Positions 61,579 through 64,000 of a stretch of 64,000 bases of DNA are shown here, piece after piece (positions within the stretch are counted from its first letter, which is position 1; the number at the start of each line of letters is the position of its first letter). Below the pieces are notes generated by a model. That model worked only from the letters and a program-made list of their open reading frames with translations, was not told the DNA's origin and did not search any database. The translations under genes and the position numbers were made by a program. This DNA comes from Leptospira paudalimensis (GTDB lineage Bacteria > Spirochaetota > Leptospiria > Leptospirales > Leptospiraceae): assembly GCF_026151345.1 (NCBI RefSeq), contig NZ_JAMQPR010000001.1:1470231-1534230 (forward strand), in the 5' to 3' direction.

Positions 61579-64000
61579 TGATTTTGAAAATTCTCTCTAC
61601 TTCTTCGATATTCTTATCCACTAAATCATAGATGGTTTTTTTTAATACATTTTCTTTAGTAGGGTTTCCATACCAGTCATCAGGACGGTTAAAATTGATT
61701 GCCTCATGAAGTTTTAGGGCAAGTTCTAAGTTTTGATTCAGATTGTTATAAAGGGCTACCTGACCTTGTGTTTTCAGCTCGGTCGGTGCATCTGATCGGT
61801 TTCCTTGACTGAGTTTCTTAGCCAGTTCCATCACCCTTTTGAGGTAGTTTTTGTATGACGTGGCTCCCTTTTTTCTTTCCATGATGATTTCCTGGAGGAG
61901 TTCACTCATTTTATTATAGAAGGCTGGATCGAGTAGGTGGTCTCTAATGATTTTTTGTCTGATGTTGTTTTCAATGGTTTCGGCAGATGCTTCCCGATTT
62001 CTGGGTGTATTTGCACTTTCATCTTTTAAACTGCTTAGGCTCTTTACCAATTCCAAAAGCGGGAGATTTTCAAACATGGAAACAATTTTGGACTCGTCTG
62101 CCTGGATGTAATGGTCGATCAAATGTCTCATATCCGCTTCATAAGATTTCAGATCGATGACGTCACCAGATGAGATTTTTATTTCTTGGCGTAACTTTAC
62201 ATAAAACTCGAATTTTGATTTATAATAGTTTTCTTCTTTCTTCGTAAAATTTGCTTCTTCAAACTCATTTGCAATGTTGGCAAAAGATCGAACAAAGGTG
62301 GCAGTAAGCTTATACAAGTTAATCCTTAGGAATTCAGTATCCTCTAAATCCTCTTGTTTTTCTGTATTCCCACAGAAATATCGTCTATATGCCAAACTGT
62401 CTTTCGGTGGCTCTACTGGTTCACAAAGTGTTTCTAAAGCTTCTAGATGCTCTTCTAGTTTTTCTCTGGCAGTTTTCAGTCTATCTTTTACTGTAATGGA
62501 ACCATCTTCATGACTAGATTGCGTTTCATCATTCGCAAGTTCCGAAGTATAAACTTCTATTGCATTTTCTACCTTTTTGAATAAGTCTTTGTAATCTACT
62601 ATATATCCAAAAGGTTTTGTTTCTCCGTTTAATCTGTTCACTCGACAGATGGCTTGGAAGAGTCCATGATCTTGCATATTCTTGTCTATATAGAGAACCG
62701 TGCAAGCAGGTGCATCGAAACCAGTAAGGAGTTTATCGACTACGATGATGAGTTTCATAAGAGCTGGAGTTTCGATGAATGCTTTTTTTACTTCTTCCTC
62801 GAATTGGTCTGCATCTTTGTCTCCTAGCATAGAGAGGTAAGTATTATATACAAATTCTTTCTCAGTGTCTGTTCCTTCGCCAATATCTTCTGTTCGGATA
62901 TCGCCTTTCTTTGGTGCATAGGAAGTGATGACCGCACATTTTCCACGAAGACTTGTGTCTTGGAAGAGTTTATAATATTTACAAGCTTCATAAATGCTAC
63001 CTGCAACAAGCATTGCATTTCCGTATTGACTGCTGAGTGCAGGTCTATTCGAAAAATCGAGTAAGATGTCTGAGACGATCTTTTCCATTCGTGATTTGGA
63101 ACTGAGAACCTTTTGCATGGTTCCCCATTTTTTCTTTAGTTCCTTTCTTTGATAATCGTTGAGACCTTTGGTTTTGGCATTGAACCATTCATCTACCTTT
63201 TCAGGAGAGGATAGGCGTTGGTCAATGTCCCTCGCTTCATACATCAAATCCAAAACAACTTCATCCCGAACAGCTTCATTAAAACGATATTGGTGGATGT
63301 AACGTCCGAACACATCCTCAGAAGTTTGTTTGTCCTTTCTAAGAAGAGGTGTTCCTGTGAATCCAATAAAGGTTGCATCTTTTAAAATTGCCTTCATCAA
63401 CCTGTGGAGTTTCCCTGATTGGGTTCTATGGGCTTCGTCTATAAATAAGAAGATTTCTCCTTTGGTTTGGGGAGGATTGGATTTGATGCTTTCTAGATAG
63501 GCATCAAAGTCTTCTACGTTATTTTTTCCAAACTTATGAATGAGTGAACATAATAGTCTTGGTGTGGCATTGGTTAGCTGAGAGATCAGGTCTTTTCCAC
63601 TTCGGGTTCTATAGATGGTTTCTCCCGATTGTTTGAAAACTCTTTCGATTTGTGTATCGAGTTCATCTCGGTCAGTAATGACGGCAACTCTTGCATTGGG
63701 ATTGTTTTCTAAAATCCATCGAGCAAGTAACACCATTACAAGTGATTTTCCGCTTCCTTGGGTATGCCAGATGATCCCACTTTCTTTTCTTTCTACGAAA
63801 TCTTGGGCAGACTTAATTCCAAAGTATTGGTGGTATCTTGGTAGTTTTTTAATTCCACCATCAAACAAAACGAAGTCATAAATGATTTCGAGGAATCTTT
63901 GTTTGTTACATATTTTTAAGAGGTATTTATCTAGAAGGTTTCGAGAATGATCATCTATATCTTCTTTCCAGTTTAAAAAGAATTTTTCACCAGTTCCAAT
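61553..64000 (-). CDS. hsdR: Type I restriction enzyme HsdR, partial (5' end beyond the window)
   Basis: The frame stays open to base 64000, so at least 815 C-terminal residues are present and the N-terminal nuclease domain lies outside. The motor has Walker A WHTQGSGKS, motif II FIDEAHRTQ, motif III FTGTPL, and the later AGSIYEA, VDKLLTGFDAPACT and QAICRVNRL boxes of SF2 translocases. The C-terminal 300 residues are helical and bind the methylase core. It cuts unmodified DNA after ATP-driven translocation, with HsdM and HsdS that are not visible here. The YgjP-like gene overlaps its 3' end. Confidence 0.92.
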   Translation of the reverse strand: MGTGEKFFLNWKEDIDDHSRNLLDKYLLKICNKQRFLEIIYDFVLFDGGIKKLPRYHQYFGIKSAQDFVERKESGIIWHTQGSGKSLVMVLLARWILENNPNARVAVITDRDELDTQIERVFKQSGETIYRTRSGKDLISQLTNATPRLLCSLIHKFGKNNVEDFDAYLESIKSNPPQTKGEIFLFIDEAHRTQSGKLHRLMKAILKDATFIGFTGTPLLRKDKQTSEDVFGRYIHQYRFNEAVRDEVVLDLMYEARDIDQRLSSPEKVDEWFNAKTKGLNDYQRKELKKKWGTMQKVLSSKSRMEKIVSDILLDFSNRPALSSQYGNAMLVAGSIYEACKYYKLFQDTSLRGKCAVITSYAPKKGDIRTEDIGEGTDTEKEFVYNTYLSMLGDKDADQFEEEVKKAFIETPALMKLIIVVDKLLTGFDAPACTVLYIDKNMQDHGLFQAICRVNRLNGETKPFGYIVDYKDLFKKVENAIEVYTSELANDETQSSHEDGSITVKDRLKTAREKLEEHLEALETLCEPVEPPKDSLAYRRYFCGNTEKQEDLEDTEFLRINLYKLTATFVRSFANIANEFEEANFTKKEENYYKSKFEFYVKLRQEIKISSGDVIDLKSYEADMRHLIDHYIQADESKIVSMFENLPLLELVKSLSSLKDESANTPRNREASAETIENNIRQKIIRDHLLDPAFYNKMSELLQEIIMERKKGATSYKNYLKRVMELAKKLSQGNRSDAPTELKTQGQVALYNNLNQNLELALKLHEAINFNRPDDWYGNPTKENVLKKTIYDLVDKNIEEVERIFKIIAEQPEYR

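Noticed and set aside
1..64000. CRISPR array
   Set aside because: No regularly spaced repeats with unique spacers were seen anywhere in the window.

Overview
The window reads as chromosome of a spirochaete, most likely a Leptospira of the saprophytic side. This is an inference. It rests on the low GC content, the many lipoproteins with loose spirochaetal lipoboxes (LGSC, LVSC, LNC, ISNC), a split GshF-type glutathione pathway, SpvB/FG-GAP/RHS surface proteins and IS481/IS1595-type transposases. No search was possible.

Bases 1-27,640 are an ordinary housekeeping backbone. They hold cytochrome c maturation (ccmB end, ccmC), a receiver-PP2C phosphatase, purine synthesis (purC-purS-purQ), glgC and an EAL phosphodiesterase. 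Next comes an Fe-S assembly operon (sufC-sufD-Rieske-sufS-sufU-sufT-like) without sufB, followed by ggt and a two-gene version of GshF. On the minus strand lie glutaredoxins, two BolA proteins, a glutathione S-transferase, an ABC exporter, trhO, a flavin disulfide reductase, endonuclease I, a MAPEG protein, glyoxalase II, serA and lysS. Thiol/glutathione chemistry and Fe-S trafficking are the common theme from about 6.9 to 23.4 kb.

A tRNA-Leu(GAG) at 27,641-27,722 marks the change to accessory DNA. An IS1595-like transposase ORF runs into its antisense strand. From there to 47.6 kb the DNA is AT-rich, with hypothetical proteins, lipoproteins and an operon of a barrel-like protein, a Kelch lipoprotein and a small membrane protein. 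A divergent 2.3-kDa-residue-scale (about 2,300 residue) SpvB/FG-GAP/RHS protein follows. Two decayed copies of one IS481-type transposase lie in direct orientation at about 43.1-43.8 and 46.85-47.6 kb.

Bases 47.6-51.2 kb carry hairpins and inverted repeats, a large prim-pol-type replication protein and a tyrosine recombinase, which together look like the replication/integration core of a mobile element.

Bases 51.5-64 kb are a defence island and the most interesting part. An XRE repressor and an ImmA/IrrE peptidase (a CapH/CapP-like pair) diverge from a four-gene operon. That operon encodes an unusual metallo-beta-lactamase-fold protein, one 741-residue polypeptide joining E2-like, E1-like and JAB domains, a patatin phospholipase, and a small LRAT/NlpC-type thiol hydrolase with a C-terminal membrane segment. 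Two exact 21-bp repeats, 53 bp apart, sit on the two divergent promoters. The layout resembles a type II CBASS operon with the CD-NTase replaced by the metallo-beta-lactamase protein. A convergent 920-residue SIR2 protein and a YgjP-like peptidase/HsdR pair (cut by the window end) complete the island.
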